DNA from: an uncultured Candidatus Saccharibacteria bacterium | GTDB taxonomy: Bacteria > Patescibacteriota > Saccharimonadia > Saccharimonadales > Saccharimonadaceae | Assembly (NCBI GenBank): GCA_947095985.1 | Contig: CAMUPZ010000001.1 | Span: 1-64,000, forward strand | Direction: 5' to 3' | DNA length: 64,000 nucleotides | Shown here: one piece after another, positions 16,513 to 24,979 of the stretch | Layout of the letters: each line of letters starts with the position of its first letter | Position numbering within the stretch: position 1 is the first letter of the stretch | The notes under the pieces: generated by a model | The model's database searches: none | What the model was told of the DNA's origin: nothing | What the model saw: only the letters and a program-made list of their open reading frames with translations | Made by a program: the position numbers and the translations under genes

Positions 16513-17001
16513 TTAAATGTAAATTAATCCTCTGAATCTTGGCCAGGCTTCTTCCAATTCTTCGGCCGAAAATTCCATAGTAGAATCAAGTTTTGGTAAA
16601 GGAATTTCTAGGCAAAGTCCGACAGCAACAGCGGCTACTCGCCTCATAAAATACTCAGCTTTATTTGAAGAGAAGTAGGTATCGCCCCCCCTAAATCTCC
16701 CCTTTAATCCCCCAGCAGAAGATATACCAAGCTCATCCCGCCAACTGCGCAACTCAGTCCTATCATAAGGGAATTCATATGGCGATTCTATAGACGTGGA
16801 TCGACTAGCAAGATGCTTCTCAGCCAACGCTTTGTGTCCCATACATTTACCACTACGACTAGCCAATAATATACGCATATCAAAAACATCGTCCCTGATT
16901 TTTAAATCCGTCAATAGAGTAAAAAGTGAATTATTATCAACCTCACCATTAATAAGACTATCAATTTCAACTCTGGCACCGTAATTCTTAGATTTTTTCA
17001 T
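16513..17001 (-). CDS. Unknown protein, 162 residues
   Basis: No family recognised. The protein is soluble, without signal or membrane segment. Its C-terminal third (RRVAAVAVGLCLE...LPKLDSTMEFSAEELEEAW, broken by short turns) shares a loose pattern with the end of the next gene upstream (17023-17604): a valine-rich helix, then L-x-K-L and an acidic helix. The pair may be distant paralogues. A stretch S-R-S-T-S with glycines (about 70-110) looks loop-like. Base use is more AT-rich than nearby core genes, and the two genes sit between conserved housekeeping genes, which suggests accessory DNA. Confidence 0.55.
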   Translation of the reverse strand: MKKSKNYGARVEIDSLINGEVDNNSLFTLLTDLKIRDDVFDMRILLASRSGKCMGHKALAEKHLASRSTSIESPYEFPYDRTELRSWRDELGISSAGGLKGRFRGGDTYFSSNKAEYFMRRVAAVAVGLCLEIPLPKLDSTMEFSAEELEEAWPRFRGLIYI

Positions 17002-17022
17002 ATATTAAACCTTAGAGATATG

Positions 17023-17604
17023 CTACGGTCCTGTAACTACCCTCTTAATATCTCCCCATTCTCTGCCAAAATCTACATTGCCATGAAAACAAGAAACCAA
17101 CTTGTCTACTTCACCCGAGGGAAAATGCTTAGTGGGAGACTTCCTGAGTTTTTCTAATGATAATCCCGAACAATGCAAAGCTACAACCCCAACACGCAGG
17201 GCGACTCTAACAACCTCCAAACTCTGATTATTTTCAAGAGAATCAGGAACAAAAAGCTTGGTTGGTATCAATCTATAAATTCCGCTGCGTAACATAGGAT
17301 CAGCCAACAGCCAACCACTCACCTCCACATTCTTGTCTTCGATACCCAGACATTCTGAAATAGATACTCGCGCCTCAGTCTCACCAACTCCACGGACCTT
17401 CTCTATCAAATTGCCGTGACTACGGACATCACCCGCCCTCCTGGCAAACGTCATAGACGCATTTACAGTACCGTCATCCCCCAAAGACCAATCGCCATCA
17501 TAAACTCCTATCAAACGCCAACTTCCAACAGAATAATTTCCCTTATTATCGCCGGAATCAATAAAATTAACCTTAAAAGATACGCCACCTTTAAGACTTT
17601 CCAT
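17023..17604 (-). CDS. Unknown protein, 193 residues
   Basis: No family recognised. Soluble, beta-rich in its first half (alternating polar and hydrophobic, G-S-W-R-L-I-G-V-Y-D-G-D-W), with a helical C-terminal half: VVRVALRVGVVALHCSGL then LEKLRKSPTKHFPSGEVDKLVSCF. The second part resembles the neighbouring 162-residue protein in pattern. The upstream region (17605-17650) has several overlapping TATAAT-like boxes. The gene lies 21 bases before the 162-residue gene, so they probably form one unit. Confidence 0.55.
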   Translation of the reverse strand: MESLKGGVSFKVNFIDSGDNKGNYSVGSWRLIGVYDGDWSLGDDGTVNASMTFARRAGDVRSHGNLIEKVRGVGETEARVSISECLGIEDKNVEVSGWLLADPMLRSGIYRLIPTKLFVPDSLENNQSLEVVRVALRVGVVALHCSGLSLEKLRKSPTKHFPSGEVDKLVSCFHGNVDFGREWGDIKRVVTGP

Positions 17605-17654
17605 GATTTATATTCTATACTATTATATTATAAAAGTCAATGCTACTCTACTGG

Positions 17655-18137
17655 CTAACTCTTTAAGCTACATAGCTCCTGCCATTTCATATGCGCCCCA
17701 TAGGCTCGAGCTGGCGCATCCACTTCACTTTTCTGAAGCAATAGCTCCTCAGGATCGATAAACATCACTTCGTCACCCTCTTCACCCGGCGCAAAGTCAA
17801 AATTCTCCGGCCAGACACGACAATAAAAACAGATTTGATTAGCGTCAATCCGCTCAATATACATCTCGTCCGACGCATCAAAAAGCTGATAGCGCAAATC
17901 GCCTTTATAGCCAACTTCTTCGTACAACTCGCGTTTCAGCGATGATTCAAAATCCTCATCATAATCCATGCCTCCGCCCGGCAAATCCCAATACGTCCGA
18001 TTGATTTCCTTAACAACCAAAATCTGCCCAGCGTCGTTATAGATGAGAGCTTTGAGCGAGATACGGTATAGGTAATCATGGCGAGTCACTCCGACTGAAT
18101 CTTGCGTTACGAGATGCCCGTTGGTGAGTTTTGTCAT
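17655..18137 (-). CDS. Nudix hydrolase
   Basis: A 160-residue Nudix enzyme. The Nudix box G-x5-E-x7-R-E-U-x-E-E-x-G-U is complete: G-GMDYD-E-DFESSLK-RE-LY-EE-VGY (about 55-77). Such enzymes hydrolyse nucleoside diphosphate derivatives; the substrate is unknown. The strand before the box (ISLKALIYNDAGQILVVKE) and TYWDLPGGG are typical. TGTTATAAT ends 7 bases before the ATG. A broken copy of the central part lies at 19041-19166, about 1 kb away on the same strand. Confidence 0.9.
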   Translation of the reverse strand: MTKLTNGHLVTQDSVGVTRHDYLYRISLKALIYNDAGQILVVKEINRTYWDLPGGGMDYDEDFESSLKRELYEEVGYKGDLRYQLFDASDEMYIERIDANQICFYCRVWPENFDFAPGEEGDEVMFIDPEELLLQKSEVDAPARAYGAHMKWQELCSLKS

Positions 18138-18145
18138 AGGGACAA

Positions 18146-18835
18146 TTATAACACTTTTAGTCTAAACCCAGCGTAAGTACCATCGTGCTTATATGCCTCC
18201 TCGCCAAGGAACGCCGGGATAGTTTGCAACGTATCGTTATAGACAAAGTTTTTAAGACCGACTGTATCTTTTTCTTCCTCGGGTAAGATCTTCCCCGTCA
18301 TTTTATAAAAAGTTCGCTCTTGGTCAACCGCCTCCTCGTCCAAATATCTTGCTATGTCGGTGCATATCTGCTCGTACAGATCATCGTTCAGATGCGAATT
18401 TGGCACTTCATAAGCCACGAAATTCGACACCACCGTCGTGATATCATTTAATGGCGAGACCACTAAATTATCTTTTATGGCACTAGCATTGATAAATCTC
18501 TGCACTACTTCATTATCTTTATCTGCCGTTATCAAAATATCTGGCTGTTCGGTAGTGGTCGTATGAAAATCCAATACCAACTCCGGCTTCAGTAACCGAA
18601 TCCGCTCCTCAATAATCTTCGCACGCCGACCCTCATAAGTATCTAGACTAAGCCCATAACTCCTATTTAGGTCCGATTCGGTATACCGCACATTCTTTGC
18701 GTAAGCGCGCGGATTAGCTATGATGAACTCTATATTTTCCAACAATTTAGACCGCTTGGCGAGCATATACGCCAGCACATTTGGACCTAATAATTCATTA
18801 CCGTGGGTGGAAATTATTGCGAGTATTTTTGTCAT
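18146..18835 (-). CDS. Succinylglutamate desuccinylase/aspartoacylase-family metallohydrolase
   Basis: A 229-residue zinc enzyme of the AstE/AspA group (M14-like fold). The metal and active-site motifs are seen in order: STHGNELLG (9-17, H and E as ligands), NPRAYAKNVRYTESDLNR (about 41-58, with the conserved D-L-N-R), and VLDFHTTTTEQPD (about 88-100, histidine ligand). Members remove acyl groups from amino acids or act on peptides; the substrate is not known. It lies 8 bases upstream of the Nudix gene and is probably cotranscribed with it. Confidence 0.8.
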   Translation of the reverse strand: MTKILAIISTHGNELLGPNVLAYMLAKRSKLLENIEFIIANPRAYAKNVRYTESDLNRSYGLSLDTYEGRRAKIIEERIRLLKPELVLDFHTTTTEQPDILITADKDNEVVQRFINASAIKDNLVVSPLNDITTVVSNFVAYEVPNSHLNDDLYEQICTDIARYLDEEAVDQERTFYKMTGKILPEEEKDTVGLKNFVYNDTLQTIPAFLGEEAYKHDGTYAGFRLKVL

Positions 18836-18965
18836 ATAGCTATTATTCTATGCTGTAAAAACAAATCTGCCAACAATATATGCGCTATTTATTGTATATT
18901 ATTATAGCTTTATACAAAAAATTTTGACCATCAACATATACCCTCTTCATACACCTTATTATACC

Positions 18966-18998
18966 AAAAACCTCGACGGGGACGAACCCAAGTCGAGG
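18966..18998 (-). terminator. Terminator after the R-M gene and Nudix remnant
   Basis: Stem CCTCGAC (18971-18977) and GTCGAGG (18992-18998), with inner GGG/CCC pairing in the loop, followed on the minus strand by five T. It ends the leftward glyS and R-M transcript. Confidence 0.85.
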
Positions 18999-19040
18999 TG
19001 CTGTGCTTATTATATTAGCAGAGATCTCGCGCTTCAGCGA

Positions 19041-19166
19041 TTATTCAACAGTCTCGTCATAATCCATACCGCCGCCTGGCAAATCCCAATACGTCCGCCC
19101 AACCTCTTTGACAATCAAAATCTGCCCAACGTCTTTGTAAATTAGCGCTTTGAGCGAGATATTCAT
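19041..19166 (-). pseudogene. Truncated Nudix hydrolase copy
   Basis: An ATG at 19166 overlaps the stop of the R-M gene (ATGA) and opens a 41-codon frame reading MNISLKALIYKDVGQ and on to DLPGGGMDYDETVE before TAA. It matches the intact Nudix gene at 17655-18137 in the region just before and into the Nudix box. Right after the stop the frame continues SLKRE, as in the intact gene, so TAA replaced a serine codon; homology then ends. The first 27 or so residues and the entire C-terminal half are missing. Clearly a broken duplicate. Confidence 0.85.
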
Positions 19167-22100
19167 CCTATATCTTTCATTATTTTATCTGTCTCTAGTA
19201 AGATTTTAATAATGCGCTGATAGTGGTCGATATCGTTCGCAGTCAATACACGACCCCTTCTATCTTTGAGCCACTTTTGCGCCGGCTGATAGCCACCAAT
19301 GTAAAAATTCCATGCCAGTTCTGGGATATTGCCAAAATACTGACTATTGTTAATAAAGACTTGGTCACCATCGCGCACCACTTTCTCCACTACGTTATCA
19401 CCAATCTTAGGAAAAGTGGTATCATAATCACCAATTTGTAACGCTTTCATTAAGTGTAATTGACGCAGCTGACCACCCAACTCTGCTTTGCGCCAAAATT
19501 CCGCCCATGACTCCGGTCGTGGCACGCGTGGAAAATCAGTTTTTAAGAATTCTTTATATTTCTCGCGATAGCTTGGACTGTGTAGCGATGCATAAATATA
19601 GTCAAAAATATCTTCAGGGTAAACTTTGCGCGACTCTTCAGTTGGCTGCTCAACTTCGGAGAATAATTGTTGTAATTTTTCGACATCAAAATTCGCCCGC
19701 CGACCATCTTCGCTTTCGAGGATAAAGAGCGGAAACTGACTAGATATCTCCGAGGTTTTATTAGATACATAGCTTGATTCCATAATAGCATCAGAAGCTA
19801 AAACATGATGAAAACCGTCATTAGTCTTCTGTTGGCGGCAGGCACCGATACTGATATTTTCATCCTGCTTTAGATAAAGCGGCGCCACCGATTCAATCCC
19901 TTGCATACCCGGGCGAGACCAGCTTCTTGACTCAGAAATCGAATCTATGGCAAAAACCGACGGCGAATCTTCACTTAAACCACGCTTAAAGATCATCGCG
20001 ATATTCTCCTCGCGGCGCAATCGGTGTGTGTGTGTGTGTGTGTGTGGCTCGCTACGCTCGCCAATCATGTTCTTCATTACTTTTTCTCTGGACCTCTCAA
20101 TTACACTAGCGTCATAATAAACACATCTTTTATCAAAAGGTCGGTAATTCATAGGAACGATATATTTCTCATCAAGTACAGCATTCTGCAAACGATCGTA
20201 AACTTTACCCCTAGAATAAGACTCTTTATATCTAGTTATTTTTCTTAATAAATTACTGCTGATTTCATCTACTAAGATATCATCCTTACCTGTCACAATC
20301 CCCACCGAATTCACAGGCATTAACTCGTTCAACAGAATGCCCTTTTCATATTCCTCTTGGCCTTTCGTATCTTTTGCAACAAAATAAAGCATCTTTTGGT
20401 CAAGATTTATCTTTTTAAAAGTAACTTCCGTACCTAATTGGTTAAACTTGTCTTGGCGCAGACCAAATATGTCTTGATAATAAACGTCAGCAAACTCGGC
20501 TTGTTTGGTATTGTTTTTAACCGCAATCATAATACTGACACCTTGCATAATATCAAAAACATTTTCGTCCTTACTGCCGTCTGGGGTCGTCTCTCGTTTT
20601 TTAGCATTACCGTGGAGATTCACCACGAAAATCTTGTCAAAAGTTCTAGCCAAATGCCAGCGCATGCCGCGAAAAGTTGGATTGTCCAAAAACCCATTGT
20701 TAGTAATCATTCCTACAATACCAGAACCATTACGTTCAATCATATCTTCAGCAAAAGCAATAAATTTTACATAGTCATCATTAAGCCACTTAGGATTACG
20801 TTCTTTTAGTTTTTGCAATCCACCTGGCTCAACTTTGTATTTATTAACCAAGGAATTCGCATAATCAGTCTTGTTATTACTTTCGGCAGAATACGGTGGA
20901 TTACCCATCACTACCATCACTGGCTTCTCACTCTTCACTTCAGCAGCCAAGCGCGACTCTTCGGTTACTGCCCCTGTCAGGCCAAGACTAAACAGATCTG
21001 GCTGTACTGGAATCCCCTCCTCTAGCGTATTGGTCAGAAAAACATTAAGACGAGTCTTTAGCTTATTGACACCAGTTTCGCGCAACATCATAGCTAGTTT
21101 CAGGTGCGCTACTGTATATGGCGCCATCATCAGCTCGAAGCCAAACAAACGCGGTATTAAATTATCGTTAGCGTAGCTTGGCCATAAGCCAGCTTGCCCA
21201 CTTTGAAAGTTTTTTTCATAGATATATCTGATGGTCTCATTCAGAAATGTCGCCGTACCAACTGCCGGATCAAGGATTTGCACTCGTGACTCTACAATGT
21301 CTCGCGTTAGACGATCCTTCCGCTCTCCTTTTTTACGCCATGGCTGCGTAGCAACCGTTCGCGTTATCGTATCGCTACTCGCAAGCCCCTTCGCAATCCT
21401 AAATTCAGTTTTAAGCAACTGGTCAATCTGTCGAACGATAAACCGAACTACTGGGGTTGGTGTATAGTAAGCACCCATCTTTTTACGTTCTAGGCTGTCA
21501 TAGCTCTGTAGAAAATCCTCATAAAAGTGAATAATTGGATCTTTGGTATCACAAGCATTATTGTCTGCAATGCGTAGATGACGATGGACAATATTCCGTA
21601 CATCACTGACGCTAAAAATTTCGCATAACTCGTCAACAATTTTTGCAAGTCGCTTGTCAAAGCCCGTACCAGCGATATGATCGAAAAAATGACGCAGGAA
21701 TGGATTGCTTGCTGGCACTAGATCACGCGCCTCACTACGAGTAAAGTTTTCTGGCGTGTCGTCACCGTATCGCGCTACAAATAGTCCATATACCAATGTT
21801 TGAGCATACATATCGGCAAATTTCGTTTCATCAAGGTCATGCACAAGTAGCCGCTTCATCATTTCATAAATCTTTTCAAGTTCATGCGCTTCTACGTATT
21901 CGCTTTTGAGGTAGATCTCCACATTATCACGAATACGCCGAGCCTTACCTCCCATAATCTGCGCAAGACGACGGCCACTTTTGATACTCTCTGGTGGCAA
22001 ATCCAAAAATGCTTGTAGTTCACGTAACAAGCGCTCGCCGTTTTCGGGCTGAAGATGCAGTTTGCCTTGTTTTACACAACCAAGACTGACTGTCTCATAT

Positions 22101-22438
22101 TTCTCACCATTCTTATAAAACCGAAACTCGAGATAATCTGTCAAAACAAGATTAGTATAGCCAGCATATCGCTCCATTTGGTTAGTTTTCTCAGTTTTAT
22201 CAAGATTTACCGTGATGTCTTTTGCTTCAGCATAGCCACGAATAATTGAGTTGTTTGACTGCTTCAAGAAAATAAAGTCTGGTGCACCATGCTCTGAATG
22301 CTTTGGATCATTCACAGCGACCACGTCATCAAAAGTCTCCATAAGGCGCTGCAAAGCAGGTCGATAAGCATGTTCTATGGCATGACCACTGTGAAATTGA
22401 CGCTTTACTTCAGCAAGATAATCATGTATTTGCTGCAT
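19163..22438 (-). CDS. Single-chain restriction-modification enzyme (type IIG / ISP-like)
   Basis: A 1091-residue protein joining nuclease, N6-adenine methyltransferase and DNA recognition. The N-terminal nuclease has a PD-(D/E)xK pattern: D54 in GAPDFIF, then E71 and K73 in YAEAKDI. A helical linker leads to MGAYYTPTPVVRFIV, SAM motif ILDPAVGTATFLNE (about 386-399) and catalytic NPPY (about 512). The rest is target recognition, ending YIGGYQPAQKWLKDR and HYQRIIKIL, as in type ISP C-termini. No helicase domain is present. An 11-unit GT tract (20024-20046) encodes H-T-H-T-H-T-H near residue 800. It starts 4 bases after glyS. Confidence 0.88.
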   Translation of the reverse strand: MQQIHDYLAEVKRQFHSGHAIEHAYRPALQRLMETFDDVVAVNDPKHSEHGAPDFIFLKQSNNSIIRGYAEAKDITVNLDKTEKTNQMERYAGYTNLVLTDYLEFRFYKNGEKYETVSLGCVKQGKLHLQPENGERLLRELQAFLDLPPESIKSGRRLAQIMGGKARRIRDNVEIYLKSEYVEAHELEKIYEMMKRLLVHDLDETKFADMYAQTLVYGLFVARYGDDTPENFTRSEARDLVPASNPFLRHFFDHIAGTGFDKRLAKIVDELCEIFSVSDVRNIVHRHLRIADNNACDTKDPIIHFYEDFLQSYDSLERKKMGAYYTPTPVVRFIVRQIDQLLKTEFRIAKGLASSDTITRTVATQPWRKKGERKDRLTRDIVESRVQILDPAVGTATFLNETIRYIYEKNFQSGQAGLWPSYANDNLIPRLFGFELMMAPYTVAHLKLAMMLRETGVNKLKTRLNVFLTNTLEEGIPVQPDLFSLGLTGAVTEESRLAAEVKSEKPVMVVMGNPPYSAESNNKTDYANSLVNKYKVEPGGLQKLKERNPKWLNDDYVKFIAFAEDMIERNGSGIVGMITNNGFLDNPTFRGMRWHLARTFDKIFVVNLHGNAKKRETTPDGSKDENVFDIMQGVSIMIAVKNNTKQAEFADVYYQDIFGLRQDKFNQLGTEVTFKKINLDQKMLYFVAKDTKGQEEYEKGILLNELMPVNSVGIVTGKDDILVDEISSNLLRKITRYKESYSRGKVYDRLQNAVLDEKYIVPMNYRPFDKRCVYYDASVIERSREKVMKNMIGERSEPHTHTHTHRLRREENIAMIFKRGLSEDSPSVFAIDSISESRSWSRPGMQGIESVAPLYLKQDENISIGACRQQKTNDGFHHVLASDAIMESSYVSNKTSEISSQFPLFILESEDGRRANFDVEKLQQLFSEVEQPTEESRKVYPEDIFDYIYASLHSPSYREKYKEFLKTDFPRVPRPESWAEFWRKAELGGQLRQLHLMKALQIGDYDTTFPKIGDNVVEKVVRDGDQVFINNSQYFGNIPELAWNFYIGGYQPAQKWLKDRRGRVLTANDIDHYQRIIKILLETDKIMKDIG
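20024..20046. repeat. GT/CA dinucleotide tract inside the R-M gene
   Basis: Eleven GT units plus one G, uninterrupted, in the coding frame of the R-M gene. Gain or loss of one unit shifts the frame after about residue 800. The frame is intact in this sequence. Confidence 0.97.
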
Positions 22439-22442
22439 ACTA

Positions 22443-23870
22443 TTACCCTAAAAGCCTGTCCATACTTACTCTCCTCTGCTCCGTCGTATCCCGCTCACGA
22501 ACAGTAACGGTGTCATCTTCCAGCGTCTGAAAATCGATAACCACACAGTGCGGGGTGCCGATTTCGTCTTGGCGGCGGTAGCGTTTGCCGATATTGCCGT
22601 TGTCGTCCCACATCACCCGGCCGGGGTTAATTTTGGCGAGGCTCGCGTAGACTTCACGGGCTTTTTTCACCAATTCTGGCTTGTTCTTGAGTAGTGGCGA
22701 GACGGCAAATTTGACTGGCGCTAAGTGCTCTGGCAACGCCAAATACACCCGCTTTTCACCGTTTTGCTCGTCCTCACGGTACGCACCCGACAACACCGCC
22801 ATAAGTGCCCGCTCGACACCAAACGACGGCTCGATGACGTGCGGAACAAATTTTGTGTTCGTCCCCTTGACGGTGTATTCCATGCTTTTGCCACTGACCC
22901 GTTGAATGTTCATCAGATCAAAATCGGTCCGGTAGGCGATGCCCATCAACTCCTCGCGACCAATTGGATAATCGTACTCAATGTCGATCGTCTTTTTGCT
23001 ATAGTGCGCCCGATCCTCCGCCGGCACGTCCAGCTCGTGGATGTGCTCTGGTTTCAAGCCCAGTTCTGCCAAAAACGCATGCGTCGCCGCCAGCAATTCA
23101 TCAAACGCCTCCTGCCAATACTCAGGGTTGACGAAGTATTCAATCTCCATCTGCTCAAACTCCCGAGAACGGAAAACAAAATCTCGCGGCGCAATTTCAT
23201 TGCGAAATGCCTTGCCCTGCTGAGCAATTCCAAACGGCAAGTCTGGATAAAAACTATCAACAACGTTTTTGAAATTGGTGAAGATTCCTTGGGCTGTTTC
23301 CGGGCGAAGATAACTTATAGAAGTTGGATTATATTGCAACGCATATATCGTCTTACCTTTTGGTACTATAGCCCCCTCTACGTCCTTACCTATTTCAATT
23401 GAATCTCCACCAGAAGGTCCAACAAAAGTTTTAAACATCATATTGAACATGCGCGATTTACTCAAAGGATTACCGTCGGGGCTTTTGATACCCTTCTCCG
23501 CAATCAACTTGTCCATTTGCTCCATCGTCAAGCCATCCGCGTCAATTCCATTGTCTTTAAGGATATGATCCGTACGATAACGGCGGTGATTGACCGTATC
23601 TTCGCACAGCGGATCGACGAACGTATCGACATGACCACTGGCCTGCCAGACTTTCTGATTCATCAAAATCGCCGCATCAATACCGTACATGTCGTCGCGC
23701 TCGTCAACAAACCGGCGCCACCACAAATTCATGATATTACGCTTCAGCTGCACGCCCAGCGGACCGTAATCCCACGTACCGCTCAGGCCGCCATACACAT
23801 CTGACCCCTGATAAATAAAGCCGCGACGCTTACACAGGCTGATAATATCTTCCATTTTTGCTTGACTCAT
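22443..23870 (-). CDS. glyS: Glycyl-tRNA synthetase (alpha2 type)
   Basis: A 475-residue class II synthetase of the homodimeric type that charges tRNA-Gly. Seen: VYGGLSGTWDYGPLG near the start, motif 2 LPFGIAQQGKAFRNEIAPRDFVFRSREFEQMEIEYF (split by turns), MEYTVKGTNTKFVPHVIEPSFGVERALMAVL with motif 3, and the anticodon-binding C-terminus. The frame is open to 23909, but the true start is the ATG at 23870, preceded by AGAAAGG seven bases upstream. A promoter TATACT lies at 23923-23928, giving a leader of about 45 bases that contains a perfect 17-base palindrome (23885-23901). Confidence 0.94.
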   Translation of the reverse strand: MSQAKMEDIISLCKRRGFIYQGSDVYGGLSGTWDYGPLGVQLKRNIMNLWWRRFVDERDDMYGIDAAILMNQKVWQASGHVDTFVDPLCEDTVNHRRYRTDHILKDNGIDADGLTMEQMDKLIAEKGIKSPDGNPLSKSRMFNMMFKTFVGPSGGDSIEIGKDVEGAIVPKGKTIYALQYNPTSISYLRPETAQGIFTNFKNVVDSFYPDLPFGIAQQGKAFRNEIAPRDFVFRSREFEQMEIEYFVNPEYWQEAFDELLAATHAFLAELGLKPEHIHELDVPAEDRAHYSKKTIDIEYDYPIGREELMGIAYRTDFDLMNIQRVSGKSMEYTVKGTNTKFVPHVIEPSFGVERALMAVLSGAYREDEQNGEKRVYLALPEHLAPVKFAVSPLLKNKPELVKKAREVYASLAKINPGRVMWDDNGNIGKRYRRQDEIGTPHCVVIDFQTLEDDTVTVRERDTTEQRRVSMDRLLG

Positions 23871-23884
23871 CAAAAAACCTTTCT

Positions 23885-23928
23885 CCATGTTGGCAACATG
23901 GCGATTCACAATTATTACCTACAGTATA
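23885..23928 (-). promoter_or_regulatory. glyS promoter and palindromic leader
   Basis: TGGTATACT extended -10 (TATACT at 23923-23928). The leader holds CCATGTTG-G-CAACATGG (23885-23901), a perfect palindrome that ends at the GG of the ribosome site, so as RNA it would form a hairpin next to the Shine-Dalgarno sequence; as DNA it could be an operator. Confidence 0.6.
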
Positions 23929-23946
23929 CCATTTTTGACGGTAATA

Positions 23947-24624
23947 TTACACCGCCGCGTGTTGCCGCACTGCCAGCCAGCAATCATTGACCACCTCAGT
24001 TATCCCGCCAATTTGCGCCACATTCGCTAGCGGTTTCGCTTGAATGAGCCGAAGCAGCTTGATGGCGTCCGCCGACAAGTCGCCCTGCTCCGCTGGCCGC
24101 AAGCCCTTTTCTGTACTGTCGTACATATATTTTTTATCAGGCGACAACGCCTGAGCCGCCACATCGGTGCGCAGATTCAACTCATCGCCCAGCAGACTGG
24201 CATATTGCATATAAAACCAGGTTTCAATAAGCTTTTGGTTAACTACCGGATTATTTAATTGCTCTAGCACCTGACTTAGCACAAAATACCATTCCGGCTC
24301 GTCAATATTTTCACTCGCCGCCGACACCAGCTTCATCGCCGCATAAGCAAATTGCATCCGCTCGTAATCTTCCAAAATATGCCGATAAAACGCCGCCAGC
24401 CGCGCCGAGGTCAACAATCCCAAATCTCCGCGTCCGGAACGAATCACCACGTCACAAATCGCAAATAGTTCAATGCCGCCCGCCAGTTTCGACCGCTCGC
24501 GCCGCACACCCTTGGCAATGACACTGCGCCGGCCTTTCGGCGTCAGTAGTTGCAATACTCGATCCGCCTCGGCGTAATTCGTCCGCCTCAGTACAATCGC
24601 TTTTAACCGCTCACTCTTTCCCAT
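23947..24624 (-). CDS. recO: DNA repair protein RecO
   Basis: A 225-residue RecO-like protein that loads RecA with RecF and RecR in gap repair. The N-terminal OB fold is clear: RLKAIVLRRTNYAEADRVLQLLTPKGR and IAKGVRRERSKLAGGIELFAICDVVI. A helical domain follows (about 80-225) with the conserved FY...LE pattern. The zinc-finger cysteines found in some RecO proteins are absent. The start is the ATG at 24624, which overlaps the response-regulator gene by 14 bases. recF is elsewhere in the window (59591). Confidence 0.85.
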   Translation of the reverse strand: MGKSERLKAIVLRRTNYAEADRVLQLLTPKGRRSVIAKGVRRERSKLAGGIELFAICDVVIRSGRGDLGLLTSARLAAFYRHILEDYERMQFAYAAMKLVSAASENIDEPEWYFVLSQVLEQLNNPVVNQKLIETWFYMQYASLLGDELNLRTDVAAQALSPDKKYMYDSTEKGLRPAEQGDLSADAIKLLRLIQAKPLANVAQIGGITEVVNDCWLAVRQHAAV

Positions 24625-24979
24625 CCAAAACCTCGCTAAAAACTGCCCGCGCTTCATCCGGGTGCATTGACGCCTTATCCAGCAGCTCTCTCACGCCAAA
24701 CGGCCGCAAATCCTCCAAATTAACATCCGCATTACTACAAACCACAATTGGTAATCTCGCCAAATCAGCATGCGACCTCAGTTCATTCAGCAGCGCCACC
24801 GCCGTTTCGCCCGCCAGCAGCATATCCAAGACAATCGCTTCCGGCTGCCAATTGTCAATCATTTCCATCGCCTGACCGCCAGAAACCACCACCCGCGCTT
24901 CCGCGCCAACCGCCGCCGCATAGCTGCATAAAATATCCGCCCAATTTTTATCATCCTCGACAATCAGCAACTTTTTCAT
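24611..24979 (-). CDS. Response regulator (receiver domain only)
   Basis: A 122-residue CheY-like receiver. Acidic pair in LLIVEDD (about 4-10), phosphoacceptor aspartate in AIVLDMLL (about 52), S/T position in VVCSNAD and a lysine in ELLDKAS. No output domain, so it must act by protein contact. Its ATG at 24979 overlaps the stop of the histidine kinase gene (ATGA), so the two form a coupled pair. It runs on into recO. Confidence 0.88.
   Translation of the reverse strand: MKKLLIVEDDKNWADILCSYAAAVGAEARVVVSGGQAMEMIDNWQPEAIVLDMLLAGETAVALLNELRSHADLARLPIVVCSNADVNLEDLRPFGVRELLDKASMHPDEARAVFSEVLDGKE

Noticed and set aside
18975..18995. GGGTTCGTCCC as a tRNA T-arm
   Set aside because: It is the loop of a terminator; no acceptor or anticodon arms around it.
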